Source: Gammaproteobacteria bacterium (GTDB lineage: Bacteria; Pseudomonadota; Gammaproteobacteria; Pseudomonadales; Halieaceae). From it: DNA of 64,000 nucleotides. The position numbers and the translations under genes were made by a program. Of this stretch, positions 8,796-17,847 are shown piece after piece. The stretch is from positions 36,566-100,565 of the forward strand of contig JANSYN010000015.1 of NCBI GenBank assembly GCA_024742415.1. The letters are read 5' to 3'. Under the pieces are notes generated by a model that was not told the DNA's origin, searched no databases, and worked only from the letters and a program-made list of their open reading frames with translations. The stretch's first letter is position 1, and every line of letters begins with the position of its first letter.

Positions 8796-10104
8796 GAAGG
8801 ATGGCGAAGAAAAGGCGATACCGTCATCCCGCCTTGGGCGGCTGTCGCGCATGGCACGCCTGGCCGGCGGTGTAGCAGGCGGTATGCTCGCCGAGGGCAG
8901 CCGGCAGATACGTGCCGGCAAACGGCCCAGCGCAAAAGACATGCTGCTGACCCCCGGAAACGCGCGGCGGGTGGCAGAACAACTGGCCACCATGCGCGGC
9001 GCCGCCATGAAAGTCGGCCAGATACTGTCTATGGATACCGGCGACTTCCTGCCACGCGAGCTGGCCGATATTCTCGCTCGCCTGCGCGAAGACGCCCACT
9101 ACATGCCCGCGGCCCAGCTGCGAGAAGTGATGACCCAGACCTACGGTGAAGATTGGGAGAGCCTCTTCTACGGCTTTGACGTAAAGCCCCTGGCGGCGGC
9201 GTCCATCGGGCAGGTGCACAAGACGCTGTCTCCTGACGGACGCGAGATCGTGCTCAAAATACAATACCCCGGCGTTGCCCAGAGTATCGACAGCGACGTA
9301 GACAACATCACCAGCCTGCTGCGCATTTCTGGCCTGCTCCCCGAAGGTCTCGATATCCAGCCACTGCTGGATGACGCCAAGGAACAACTGCGAGATGAAG
9401 CGGACTACCTCAAGGAAGCCAGCTACCTGGAAAAGTTCGGTAAGCTGCTCAAGAACGATGACCGCTTCGTTGTGCCTGAAGTACTGCCCGAGCTGACGCA
9501 CAACAACGTGCTGGCCATGACCTACGTCAGCGGCCAACCCATAGACGCCGTAACGGCCACCAGCCAGAAAGAAAGGGACCGGGTCATGACCGCCCTGTTC
9601 GAACTGCTGCTCAAGGAGATTTTTGAGTTACGCCTGGTGCAAACCGACCCCAACTTTGCGAACTACCAATACCGCGCAGAAACCGGCCAGATTGTGCTGC
9701 TGGACTTTGGCGCCACACGCCGTTTCAAGGCAGCCTTTGCCAATAACTACCTCAAGTTGTTGCGGGCCGTAATCGACCGCGACGAAGACAAAACCGCCAA
9801 AGCCGCAGAGCGCCTGGGCTACTCCATGGGTGATGCAGACTCGCGCTACCGGCAAGTGGCACTGGAAGTCTTCGACCTGGTGCTGGAGCCACTGCGTGAA
9901 AACAGCCCCTATGACTTTGGCCAGTCAGACATGGCCGCGCAGCTGTCTGAATTGGGCGAGGAAGTCAGCGCCTACCGTGAATTCTGGAAAGCCCCGCCCA
10001 CCGACGCCGTGTACTTCCATCGCAAACTGGGCGGCATGTTCATGCTCGCCACCCGCCTGAAAGCTCGTGTGAACCTGCATGCGCTGATGCAGGTTTATCT
10101 TTAG
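8782..10104 (+). CDS. ABC1/UbiB (ADCK) family protein, second copy
   Basis: A tandem paralogue of the preceding gene. The reading frame is open further upstream, but homology begins only after the GTG at 8782, which has a purine-rich site ahead of it and overlaps the previous gene by 14 bases. From there it encodes 440 residues; the ATG at 8851 is an alternative. Motifs are AMKVGQ (KxGQ), AAASIGQVHK, EIVLKIQYPG, QTDPNFANYQ and LLDFGA. The two proteins differ enough to have separated long ago, and their coupling suggests they work together on the same membrane-lipid or quinone process. Confidence 0.83.
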   Translation: MPPTKKDGEEKAIPSSRLGRLSRMARLAGGVAGGMLAEGSRQIRAGKRPSAKDMLLTPGNARRVAEQLATMRGAAMKVGQILSMDTGDFLPRELADILARLREDAHYMPAAQLREVMTQTYGEDWESLFYGFDVKPLAAASIGQVHKTLSPDGREIVLKIQYPGVAQSIDSDVDNITSLLRISGLLPEGLDIQPLLDDAKEQLRDEADYLKEASYLEKFGKLLKNDDRFVVPEVLPELTHNNVLAMTYVSGQPIDAVTATSQKERDRVMTALFELLLKEIFELRLVQTDPNFANYQYRAETGQIVLLDFGATRRFKAAFANNYLKLLRAVIDRDEDKTAKAAERLGYSMGDADSRYRQVALEVFDLVLEPLRENSPYDFGQSDMAAQLSELGEEVSAYREFWKAPPTDAVYFHRKLGGMFMLATRLKARVNLHALMQVYL

Positions 10105-10360
10105 CAATTGGCTTTAATCTGCCGACTGCCACTACTTCCAGTAAGTAGGCCGTTGTTGATTGCTTTCTTACGCCCGCTTACTTGTAGGCAATGCTGGAGG
10201 CGACGGGCCGGTTTTTACCGGGGGTTCAGGGTCTCCAATGTTGCCCATTGTAAGAATAAGTAGACTTGTACAAATACAGGCCGATGGAGATGGTTGTGGC
10301 TGAGTATGCGTATTCTTGTTAGATTTGGCGGCTCCACTGACTTAGCGTTAGAAGGACTAG

Positions 10361-10990
10361 ATGTTGACCTCAATAAACTGTAAGGCTACTTTTTTTGCAT
10401 CCTTGGTTTTATTTGCTAGCAGCGCATACGCAAGTAACTACAGACTTTTTGATTGCGACAATACCTTTAAGAATGATCTGTCTCACGAAGAACTGGTAGA
10501 GCGGTTTGGAGACTCTAATGTCAGTGTGAGCGATATTCATCTAGGCGAGGGCTTTTACGAAAAAGGCACTACCCTGTATGCCAACGATCCTGAGCTTACC
10601 GTAGAAATCACATGGAAAAATCTGCAAGAGAGATCCCGTCCAGACGTCATAAAAATCAGTCAAAGAATAAGCGATTGGAAAACACCAGAAGGCATCACTC
10701 CGGGTATCGACCTTCTCACACTGGAGAAAATTAATAAGTCACCCTTTCAACTTGCTGGATTTGAATGGGATTACGGCGGCACAGTGTATTCATGGGAAAA
10801 TGGCGCACTAGTGTCAACCAATAACGATAAATGTAGACTGCTCATTCGAATGTCTGTCTATGGCAGCGACACGGCAGAAAACGCGGAGCTTTATTATCAA
10901 GTCCTCGGGAAAAGCGCCTTCTCGTCTGAAACTCCAGCCATGAGAGTGTTAAACCCGAGGGTAGACCAAATGCTGTTGATTTATGAGTGA
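10361..10990 (+). CDS. Exported protein of unknown function
   Basis: A 209-residue protein I do not recognise. The first 24 residues form a typical Sec signal peptide, with a hydrophobic core ATFFASLVLFASS and a likely cut after SAYA. The mature part is acidic and soluble, with two cysteines (in FDCDNTF and DKCRLL) that could form a disulphide. This predicts a periplasmic or secreted protein. Base composition is more AT-rich than the genes to the left, which may mean separate origin. Upstream 10105-10360 holds no gene that I can see. Confidence 0.6.
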   Translation: MLTSINCKATFFASLVLFASSAYASNYRLFDCDNTFKNDLSHEELVERFGDSNVSVSDIHLGEGFYEKGTTLYANDPELTVEITWKNLQERSRPDVIKISQRISDWKTPEGITPGIDLLTLEKINKSPFQLAGFEWDYGGTVYSWENGALVSTNNDKCRLLIRMSVYGSDTAENAELYYQVLGKSAFSSETPAMRVLNPRVDQMLLIYE

Positions 10991-11082
10991 CGTCTGGTCC
11001 ATCTAACAAACGCAGCAGCGGCCTAGTAGCGCTCCGCAATGGGTGCAGATCCAGGCCGTAAGGCGTCACAGGAGAAAAGTAG

Positions 11083-11889
11083 ATGATCATTGATGCTTGG
11101 GCACAGCACCCAACATTGCGGCACTCGCAGGATCCAGTCTTCGAATCGCTGCGCCGGTGGACGAAGACGCCGATGCCGACAGTAGAGCTTCCGATCGAAG
11201 TGACCCTTGGAATGATGGATCAGAGTGGTGTGGATCGTAGCCTGATATCGGCCTGGGTCGCTCCCCGAAATGTCATGATCTCCAATGATGAAGTCGCTGG
11301 TTTCGTGGCTAAGGCACCTGACAGGTTGGTAGGTGTGGGTTCAGTGGATATCTCGAAGCCGATGGAGGCTGTGCGCGAAATTCGACGCTGCGTAAGTGTA
11401 CTGGGCTTCAAGGCGATTCGGGTCTTGCCCTGGCTTTGGGAAGTGCCGCCGATCGATCGTCGGTTTTATCCTGTGTACACAGCATGCTGTGATCTTGGTG
11501 TGCCGTTTTGCACCCAGATTGGCCACACCGGGCCGCTTATGCCGTCGGAGGTTGGTCGGCCTATCTACCTTGATCAGGTGGCCCTGGATTTTCCGGAGCT
11601 AAAAATCGTCGGTGGCCACATTGGCTACCCCTGGACAGATGAAGCTATCGCTGTAGCGACCAAACACGAAAACGTATACATCGACACCTCAGCATATATC
11701 GCCAAGAGATACCCGCAGCCGCTAGTCGAGTTTATGCGAGGACACGGCCGTAACAAAGTTCTCTTCGGCACAAATTATCCTATGATCATGCCCTCTAAAG
11801 CGCTCGAATATCTTCCAGAACTGGCGCTGGGGGACGATGTGCAGGAGCTTTTCCTGAGCGCTAACGCATGCCGTGTATTCGATTTATAG
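11083..11889 (+). CDS. ACMSD-like amidohydrolase family protein
   Basis: A 268-residue TIM-barrel protein of the amidohydrolase_2 (ACMSD/LigJ) family, which decarboxylates or hydrolyses ring-derived acids. Evidence is the N-terminal MIIDAWAQHP, IRVLPWLW, the CTQIGHTGP metal-site strand, VGGHIGYPWTDEA, and the C-terminal LFGTNYPM that matches the GSDYP region. Two substitutions are odd: the first-strand HxH metal motif reads AxH (WAQH), and the Asp of the late DYP motif is Asn. Some family subgroups show this pattern, so it may use an altered metal site or none. No neighbouring pathway genes define the substrate. Confidence 0.75.
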   Translation: MIIDAWAQHPTLRHSQDPVFESLRRWTKTPMPTVELPIEVTLGMMDQSGVDRSLISAWVAPRNVMISNDEVAGFVAKAPDRLVGVGSVDISKPMEAVREIRRCVSVLGFKAIRVLPWLWEVPPIDRRFYPVYTACCDLGVPFCTQIGHTGPLMPSEVGRPIYLDQVALDFPELKIVGGHIGYPWTDEAIAVATKHENVYIDTSAYIAKRYPQPLVEFMRGHGRNKVLFGTNYPMIMPSKALEYLPELALGDDVQELFLSANACRVFDL

Positions 11890-12075
11890 TTAGTGTAGAC
11901 CTCACACTTGACTATGCTTTCGCGACCAGTCTGTAGGCTATACTGGTACGGGTTAGCTGAAGATCTAAAAAAACGTCGGTTTGTCTCTGCTACTAGTCTA
12001 ATCGCCGCGTACAGATTGGACGCGCATACCAACAGCTGTCAGCCCGCCAGTGGGTGGCAGGGAGTGCTATCAGTT

Positions 12076-12384
12076 ATGTTTAGAAGCAACGCCCTTGCAA
12101 GACCTGGTAAAGTATCGTTATGGCTAACCTTGATGGTTGCTATTTTCACTTTTTATGGTTCGCAAGCCTCCGCCTCACTCGGCTACCTTTGCGCATTGCT
12201 ATGCCTTGTGGCCATGATTTTTGCATCGTTGCTTAATTCATTCTGGCCCACCGGTCGCAAGGCTGAAAACCCGTTGGTATTCGCGATGTTTTGGGGAAGC
12301 TTGATCGGTGTGGTGTTTCCCTTTTTGCTGCAGACATTTTTTGACAAAGGACTGCAAGGTGTGTTCGAGGTGTTTGCATCGTAG
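12076..12384 (+). CDS. Small membrane protein of unknown function
   Basis: From the ATG at 12076, preceded by a GGGAGTG purine run, this is a 102-residue protein with about three hydrophobic segments (LWLTLMVAIFTFYG, LGYLCALLCLVAMIFASLL and FAMFWGSLIGVVFPFLL). It has no soluble domain and I do not recognise a family. The frame stays open upstream to 11908, but that part looks non-coding. It precedes an RDD-family membrane protein on the same strand by about 120 bases. Confidence 0.5.
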   Translation: MFRSNALARPGKVSLWLTLMVAIFTFYGSQASASLGYLCALLCLVAMIFASLLNSFWPTGRKAENPLVFAMFWGSLIGVVFPFLLQTFFDKGLQGVFEVFAS

Positions 12385-12507
12385 TTACCTGTCGATTGCA
12401 GTGGTCTTTTGAGGGTCGGTTTTTTTGATGGCAAGTTTTCGAAGTCCATAGTTATCGTCAGCGTGATGATGACAAACTCATAAAAACAACTGGTGGGGCG
12501 TACTCTT

Positions 12508-12978
12508 ATGAATAGCGACAACTATGCAGGATTCTGGATACGGTTTTTCGCAACGCTGATTGATGTGGTCATCATGCTCGTTTTTTTTACGATTCCGCTG
12601 GCCCTGATCTATGGTGAAACCTACTGGGATGACGAAACCCTGATCCACGGTTTTTGGGATGTGATGCTGGGCTACGTTGCACCCTTTGTTGCAACCATAT
12701 GGTTCTGGTTGCGATTTCTGGGGACGCCGGGAAAGATGGCACTCAAGCTGAGGATTGTTGATGCGTCCAGTGGAGGAAGAATGCGTACCGGCCAGGCGGT
12801 GGGCAGGTACTTTGCCTATTTTGTCTCAGCTATACCGCTGTGCCTGGGTTTTCTCTGGATAGGTCTGGACAAACGCAAACAGGGCTGGCACGACAAACTG
12901 GCCAGTACAGTGGTTATACGCGATACCGGCAAGGCGAGCGTGCAAGACGAGCCTGGGCAGTCTGGGTTAAACAGCTAG
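12508..12978 (+). CDS. RDD family membrane protein
   Basis: A 156-residue integral membrane protein with the RDD-family layout. AGFWIRFFATLIDVVIMLVF gives the first helix with the Arg and Asp of the motif. The central LGTPGKMALKLRIVD segment is the family hallmark. A final helix near LCLGFLWIGLDKRKQGWHDKLASTVVI ends the protein. RDD proteins are small envelope proteins; some have been implicated in ion transport, but function here is unassigned. The ATG at 12508 is preferred to an in-frame GTG at 12493. Its last bases face the convergent wax ester synthase gene. Confidence 0.85.
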   Translation: MNSDNYAGFWIRFFATLIDVVIMLVFFTIPLALIYGETYWDDETLIHGFWDVMLGYVAPFVATIWFWLRFLGTPGKMALKLRIVDASSGGRMRTGQAVGRYFAYFVSAIPLCLGFLWIGLDKRKQGWHDKLASTVVIRDTGKASVQDEPGQSGLNS

Positions 12979-12996
12979 CAGAGCGCCTATCAAGTG

Positions 12997-14463
12997 TTAT
13001 GATCCCGTGCTCATTGGCTTCTTGCGTTTGCGTGTTCTCTTCAGCGGCGCCAGCGCAGCGTCGCGTAGTTCATCGTGCGCTTCACGCAGGCATTGTGCAT
13101 AAAACGCCGGGTCTGGCAGCATGTCGCGGCAGGCGGTGAATGACAAATTTATTGAGCCCTTCTTGTCCTGCACCGAGCTGTACACAATGTGAAACAGCCC
13201 CACATTGGGTAGCAGCGGGCCCAGGCTGATGGAGTCAATCAGCTCGGCGCCGCACATGTATAGTTGAAACGGCGCGCCGGGAACGTTGGTGACGATGGTG
13301 TTGAACATCACGTTGGATTCCACCAGGCCGGTCGCGCTGGCCGTGCGAATCGCCAGTGACAGCACGTTACCCGGCATGACATCTGCAAGGTCTACCGCAA
13401 AGCGCGGCCCCAGGGCCTCGGCGTAGGATTTGGCCGACAGCGCCTCTTCGTGAACCTCGATCATGCGTTGTACCGGGTCTTCTATGTCGGTGCGCAGTGC
13501 AACGTTCATAAAACCCACCATGTTACCGCCCGCTGCGCGCTCTTCTGCTGAGCGCACGTCGATAGGGCAGCCCGATACCAGCGATTCCGCAGGCAGCTCT
13601 TGTTTGCTGTCGAGATACTTGCGCAGCCCGCCGGCGACGATGGTCAGCATGACATCGTTAACCGTGGTGCCCGGTTGTGTGTTCTTGATCTGGCGAATTA
13701 CTTCGAAGTCAAACTTGCACGCCTCTACCGAGCGGTGGCGCGAGATCTTGCCCTGGAAGCGTGTGGACTGTTTGTCCTCAACGCTGCGGTAGGCCTTTTC
13801 CTTGCGGCCGCGGCGAATGCGCGTGAGTGCGCCGCCTGCCTCCCTGGCCATATCGATGATTTGCCCGGGTTTGCGCCAGGCATCGATGTACGCTCGGCCC
13901 AGCATGCGTGCCTTCGAGGGGCGCTCGACAACCCAGGCGGGGTTCTCATTGAACTGGCGGGTCTCGGGTGTGAGGTCGTGCACGATGTTCATGAACTGGG
14001 TGCCGGTGGCACCGTCCATCGCGCAGTGGTGTACCTTGAGCAATATGGCAAAGCAGCCCTGCGGGTAGCCCTCGACGTTGTTCAGGCCTTCAATAACATA
14101 CAGCTCCCACAGCGGTTTATCCCTGCGCAGCGGCTGTGAATGTATGCGAGCCGTAAGTATGCAGAGCTGGCGCCAGTCGCCGGGTTTGGGCAGGGCAATA
14201 TGCCTGACGTGGTACTCCATGTCGAAGTCGGGATCTTCCACCCAGTAAGGCCGCCCCAGGTTGTAGGGAACAAACGCAAGTTTGCGACGAAAGATCGGTG
14301 ACAGGTGCACGCGGTCTTCCAGCATCGCGAGAATCTGCTTGAAGCGCACCTTGCCATCAGGCGCGGTGGATTGATCATAGATGCTGACGCCGCCAATGTG
14401 CTGCGGCAGGCCGTCCAGCTCTGCGTGCAGGAACATCGCGTCCTGACCGGATAACTGCTGCAT
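12997..14463 (-). CDS. Wax ester synthase / diacylglycerol acyltransferase (WS/DGAT)
   Basis: A 488-residue bifunctional acyltransferase that esterifies fatty alcohols or diacylglycerol with acyl-CoA, making storage wax esters and triacylglycerol at the inner membrane. The catalytic HHxxxDG motif is seen as VHHCAMDGATG with His near 145-146 and Asp near 150. The N-terminal LSGQDAMFLHAE and the later VNDVMLTIVAGGLRKYL and CGAELIDSISLGPLLPNVGLF blocks are characteristic. Length is normal for the bacterial family. It sits upstream of nothing metabolic on the same strand; the peptidase gene begins about 80 bases away. Lipid storage fits the acyl-CoA genes elsewhere in the window. Confidence 0.95.
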   Translation of the reverse strand: MQQLSGQDAMFLHAELDGLPQHIGGVSIYDQSTAPDGKVRFKQILAMLEDRVHLSPIFRRKLAFVPYNLGRPYWVEDPDFDMEYHVRHIALPKPGDWRQLCILTARIHSQPLRRDKPLWELYVIEGLNNVEGYPQGCFAILLKVHHCAMDGATGTQFMNIVHDLTPETRQFNENPAWVVERPSKARMLGRAYIDAWRKPGQIIDMAREAGGALTRIRRGRKEKAYRSVEDKQSTRFQGKISRHRSVEACKFDFEVIRQIKNTQPGTTVNDVMLTIVAGGLRKYLDSKQELPAESLVSGCPIDVRSAEERAAGGNMVGFMNVALRTDIEDPVQRMIEVHEEALSAKSYAEALGPRFAVDLADVMPGNVLSLAIRTASATGLVESNVMFNTIVTNVPGAPFQLYMCGAELIDSISLGPLLPNVGLFHIVYSSVQDKKGSINLSFTACRDMLPDPAFYAQCLREAHDELRDAALAPLKRTRKRKKPMSTGS

Positions 14464-14544
14464 GCTGCCTCCTTGCGTTTATTGCTTTTATGAGGCCTGC
14501 GCGTCGTGTTGCGGCAACACGCAGGTTCTGCTGTTGCGGCCTGC

Positions 14545-16542
14545 TCAGTTCAGCTTTTTCAGGTACGTCTTATAGGTGTCGGGTGAGAACGGGCGCTGCA
14601 AAAAATCGGCAATCAATTCACTGGCAGGTTTGCTGCCACCGGGCTCGAGTATCTTGCGGCGATAGTCGCTGGCGGTTTTGGCATCGTTCATTCCCGCGGC
14701 CGCAAACTGGCTGAACAGATCCGTCGAAATCGCCTTGGACCACTGATAAATATAGTAGTTACTGGAGTAGCCGTTCAGGTGCGTGAAGTTGTTGTAAAAG
14801 TACGTGTCGGGCACGTAGGGGTAGGGCGAGTACCTGGCCTGCATGTCTTTCAGTAAGGGCAGCAGTGCAAAGCTGTCGGGCGGGCGATTGTAGTAGTTCA
14901 GCGCAAGATTGGCGTAAAACAGCTGCTGTGCGGTGCCGGCAGCTTCACCAAAATGCCGTGCGGCAACCATTTTTTCTACCAGCGAACGGGGGATGACTTC
15001 GCCGGCGTCGTTAGTGGCAAAGGTCTTCAATGTGTCGTAGTCCCACACCCACTCTTCGAGCATCTGTGAGGGTGCCTCGACGAAGTCGCGTTCCATGGTC
15101 ATGCCGGAAATATCCAGCCACTGTTGCGACCCCGAAAACATATTGTGCAGCAGGTGTCCGAATTCGTGCAGGAAGGTTTCCACCTGGTTGTGCTCCATGA
15201 GGCCCTGCGGAAAGTTCATCACCATGCCAGACATTGCAATCGGGCCGTCTTTGAGGCCAGTGCGCAGTGTCCAGTGCGCGGCATGTTTGTACTTGTTTTT
15301 GCGCGGATGCATGTCGAGATAAAAGCGTCCCAGTGGTTTGCCGTTATCGCGCAGCTCCCAGGCGGTTACGTCCTCGTGCCAGGTGTTGGTTTGCCAGGGC
15401 ACGATCTCTACATCGAACAATTGCTCTGTCATGGCGAAGATGCCACGTTGCACACGGTCGAAGTGAAAGTACTGGCGTACTTCTCGCGCATCGATGGCGT
15501 ACTGTTCCTGACGCACCAGGTTTGACAGGTAAAAGCTCTGCCAGACTTCCACACCGGTTGCCGCCGGGTCGATCTGCTGCAGGCGCTGCAGCAGTATGGC
15601 CATGTCTTTGCTGGCCGGCTCGCGCACGGCATCACCAATCTCATCGATGAAGCGTTGCGCGTTTTCGGGCGTGCCGATCATCAGGCCGTCCATCGCCAGC
15701 GCGGCGTGGCTGGGGTAGCCCAGCAAGTTGGCCAGTTCGTGGCGCTTTTCGATCAGTTGCCGCAGCGTGGTGTCGTTGGCGGGTGTGGCGATTGCCTTGG
15801 AGGCCGTATAGAGACGCAGACGCAGGTCGTCACTTTCGCTGTAGGTGAGCACAGGGAAAAGGTCAGGGTAGTCGGTGCTGATCTCGATGTTACCGTCTGC
15901 GTCGGCCGGGTGGCTGGCGATAAAATCCTCCGGCAGGCCTTTGAGTTCTTCGGCATTGGTCACGATGATTTTGCTATCTGTGCGGATGTTTTTATCAAAG
16001 GCCGTGCCCAGCTCGGTGATCTCCGCGATCAGCGCACGCACGCGCTGGCGCGTGGGCTCGTCGCGATCAACGCCGGATTTGCGAAAAGCGCGCAGGCGGT
16101 TTTCAATCATCAACTGTTCGCTCGGGTTCAGGCCCGTCACATCGATGCTGGCCACGCGCTGGTAGAACGGCTGTGACAACTCGATGGTGGTGGCGAAGTC
16201 GATGTAGGCATTGATACAGGCTTCGGCGGCGGCCTGTACGTTGGTATCCGGGTGCACTGACTTCACGTACCAGATGTGTTGTATGTCCTGCAGGCCAATG
16301 CCCATGGCGTTGTAGGGGCCGTAGACGCTCTGCACTGTTGCGGGGCTGGTGTCTGATTCAATCTGCGCGAAGGCGCTTTTTGCCGTGTCCAGCGTCTCGT
16401 TGCACAGGGTGGTGAGTTGCGCAGGTGTTTGGTTGAAGTCCCAACCGTCTTCGGCAGTCGATACAGTGGCGGGTGTGTCGGTTGCTGACGTGGTGCAGCC
16501 CCACAACAGGGTAAACGCTGCCATTAATACCGTTTTTTTCAA
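14545..16542 (-). CDS. M3-family oligopeptidase, lipoprotein
   Basis: A zinc metallopeptidase of the thimet/oligopeptidase F (M3) family with the active-site HEFGH motif near residues 459-463. The frame is open to 16587, but the start is best placed at the TTG at 16542. A GAGGA ribosome site lies seven bases upstream, and it yields a clean lipoprotein signal, MKKTVLMAAFTLLWGC, with the modified Cys at 16. That gives 665 residues, the usual M3 size. As a lipoprotein it should act in the periplasm on short peptides rather than in the cytosol like Dcp or OpdA. The nagA gene is 20 bases upstream on the same strand, so they may be co-transcribed. Confidence 0.92.
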   Translation of the reverse strand: MKKTVLMAAFTLLWGCTTSATDTPATVSTAEDGWDFNQTPAQLTTLCNETLDTAKSAFAQIESDTSPATVQSVYGPYNAMGIGLQDIQHIWYVKSVHPDTNVQAAAEACINAYIDFATTIELSQPFYQRVASIDVTGLNPSEQLMIENRLRAFRKSGVDRDEPTRQRVRALIAEITELGTAFDKNIRTDSKIIVTNAEELKGLPEDFIASHPADADGNIEISTDYPDLFPVLTYSESDDLRLRLYTASKAIATPANDTTLRQLIEKRHELANLLGYPSHAALAMDGLMIGTPENAQRFIDEIGDAVREPASKDMAILLQRLQQIDPAATGVEVWQSFYLSNLVRQEQYAIDAREVRQYFHFDRVQRGIFAMTEQLFDVEIVPWQTNTWHEDVTAWELRDNGKPLGRFYLDMHPRKNKYKHAAHWTLRTGLKDGPIAMSGMVMNFPQGLMEHNQVETFLHEFGHLLHNMFSGSQQWLDISGMTMERDFVEAPSQMLEEWVWDYDTLKTFATNDAGEVIPRSLVEKMVAARHFGEAAGTAQQLFYANLALNYYNRPPDSFALLPLLKDMQARYSPYPYVPDTYFYNNFTHLNGYSSNYYIYQWSKAISTDLFSQFAAAGMNDAKTASDYRRKILEPGGSKPASELIADFLQRPFSPDTYKTYLKKLN

Positions 16543-16562
16543 TGGATGTTCCTCAACAGGGG

Positions 16563-17720
16563 TTAACAAGTTTCTCGTTCGCCGCAAAGCCAGGTGTTGC
16601 GCACCCCGAAGGCATCATCAAAATGCACCAGGTCCGCGCGTGCTCCACTGTGCAGTGAGCCCAGGGTATCCGCAAGGCCAAGTATACCGGCCGGATAGCA
16701 AGAGGCCATACGCAGGCTCTCTTCCAGCGATATTTTTGCCTCCTCAACACAGAAGCGCACGGCGTCAATCAGCGCAATGGCGCTGCCAGCAAGCCTGCCC
16801 TCATGATTCACCAGTTTGCCCGATTGCTCGCTAATCGTCTCGCCGTACAGGTCAAATGACGAACATGACCCGCCCACCGTCGCCATGGCATCGCTGACCA
16901 GAACCAGCTTGCCCGGGGGTTTGAGCCGCTGTGCCAGGCGAATGGCAGCCGGGTGCACATGATGGCCATCGGCTATAATGCCTGCCCAGAGCGTATCGGT
17001 GTCCAGTGCCGCACCCACACAGCCGGGCTCGCGGGTTTGTAGTGGACTCATGGCGTTGTACAGGTGGGTCACGCCACTCAGACCGGCCGCCGCCGCAGCC
17101 ACCAGTTGTGCGTAGCTGGCCTCGGTATGGCCCGCGCACACGTGAATACCACTGGCGGCCAGCTGGCTGATCAGCGCCGGGCTGAAGTTTTCAGGGGCCA
17201 GTGTCAACACAACGGGAAAGTCGCGCAGGCCACATAGCCAGGCGATGTCTTCGTCATCGGCGGCTCGCAGGTGTGCCTGGGCGTGCACGCCACGGCGGGC
17301 AGTGGCAAAAAATGGCCCTTCAATGTGTAGGCCCAGTATGCCGGCAAGGCCACTGCTACGCGCTTCCTGCACCGCTGTGGCTGCGGCTTTGTGCACCTGC
17401 GGTGTATTGCTCAGCACGGTAGGCAGCAGGCTCGTGGTGCCCTTGCGACGATGGGCGCGAGCAATGGTGTGCAGGCAGGCTGCACTGGGGTCGGCGTTGA
17501 ACAGGGCATCACCACCGCCATTGACCTGCAAGTCGATGAATCCGGGTGCCAGCGTGCCCTCGGTCAGGATGATGCGCTCGGCGTCCGCCGGGCAGTCAGC
17601 GATGGCAGGTACGCCCACGATGCGATCGCCGCGCAGCACTACGCAGTGATCCCGCAGGCATTGCGTGCCATCGAAGATGTTGGGCGCAGAGATGGCGAAC
17701 AGTCTAGCGTCGCTGAGCAT
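16563..17720 (-). CDS. nagA: N-acetylglucosamine-6-phosphate deacetylase
   Basis: A 385-residue amidohydrolase that removes acetate from GlcNAc-6-phosphate, feeding amino-sugar catabolism and cell-wall recycling. Visible landmarks are GFIDLQVNGGGD, the metal-binding Glu in LHIEGPF (about 134), and the His residues in CAGHTEAS (198) and THLYNAM (219). The DGHHVHP substrate loop and the catalytic Asp in LVSDAMA (277) are also present. All the expected catalytic residues are there. No nagB or GlcNAc kinase is adjacent; the MFS gene to the right on the same strand could be a sugar or oligosaccharide carrier. Confidence 0.95.
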   Translation of the reverse strand: MLSDARLFAISAPNIFDGTQCLRDHCVVLRGDRIVGVPAIADCPADAERIILTEGTLAPGFIDLQVNGGGDALFNADPSAACLHTIARAHRRKGTTSLLPTVLSNTPQVHKAAATAVQEARSSGLAGILGLHIEGPFFATARRGVHAQAHLRAADDEDIAWLCGLRDFPVVLTLAPENFSPALISQLAASGIHVCAGHTEASYAQLVAAAAAGLSGVTHLYNAMSPLQTREPGCVGAALDTDTLWAGIIADGHHVHPAAIRLAQRLKPPGKLVLVSDAMATVGGSCSSFDLYGETISEQSGKLVNHEGRLAGSAIALIDAVRFCVEEAKISLEESLRMASCYPAGILGLADTLGSLHSGARADLVHFDDAFGVRNTWLCGERETC

Positions 17721-17817
17721 GGATGACTCCTCCGCCGCCCAGTGTACCCAAAACTGGGCGCTCTCCCTATCGGTGCATTTGTTGTGTTATTGCTGCACCC
17801 GACTATGCCGTGCAGGC

Positions 17818-17847
17818 AAAAAAGCCCCCGCCTTAGGCGGCGGGGGC
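17818..17847 (-). terminator. Rho-independent terminator of the MFS gene
   Basis: GCCCCCGCC (17824-17832) and GGCGGGGGC (17839-17847) form a nine-base-pair GC stem, followed on the minus strand by six T residues. The MFS stop codon lies inside the loop, so the hairpin overlaps the 3' end of the gene. Confidence 0.9.

Noticed and set aside
10991..11082. Integron attC-like site (TCTAACAAA near 11000)
   Set aside because: Only a short resemblance; paired core sites and cassette structure are missing.
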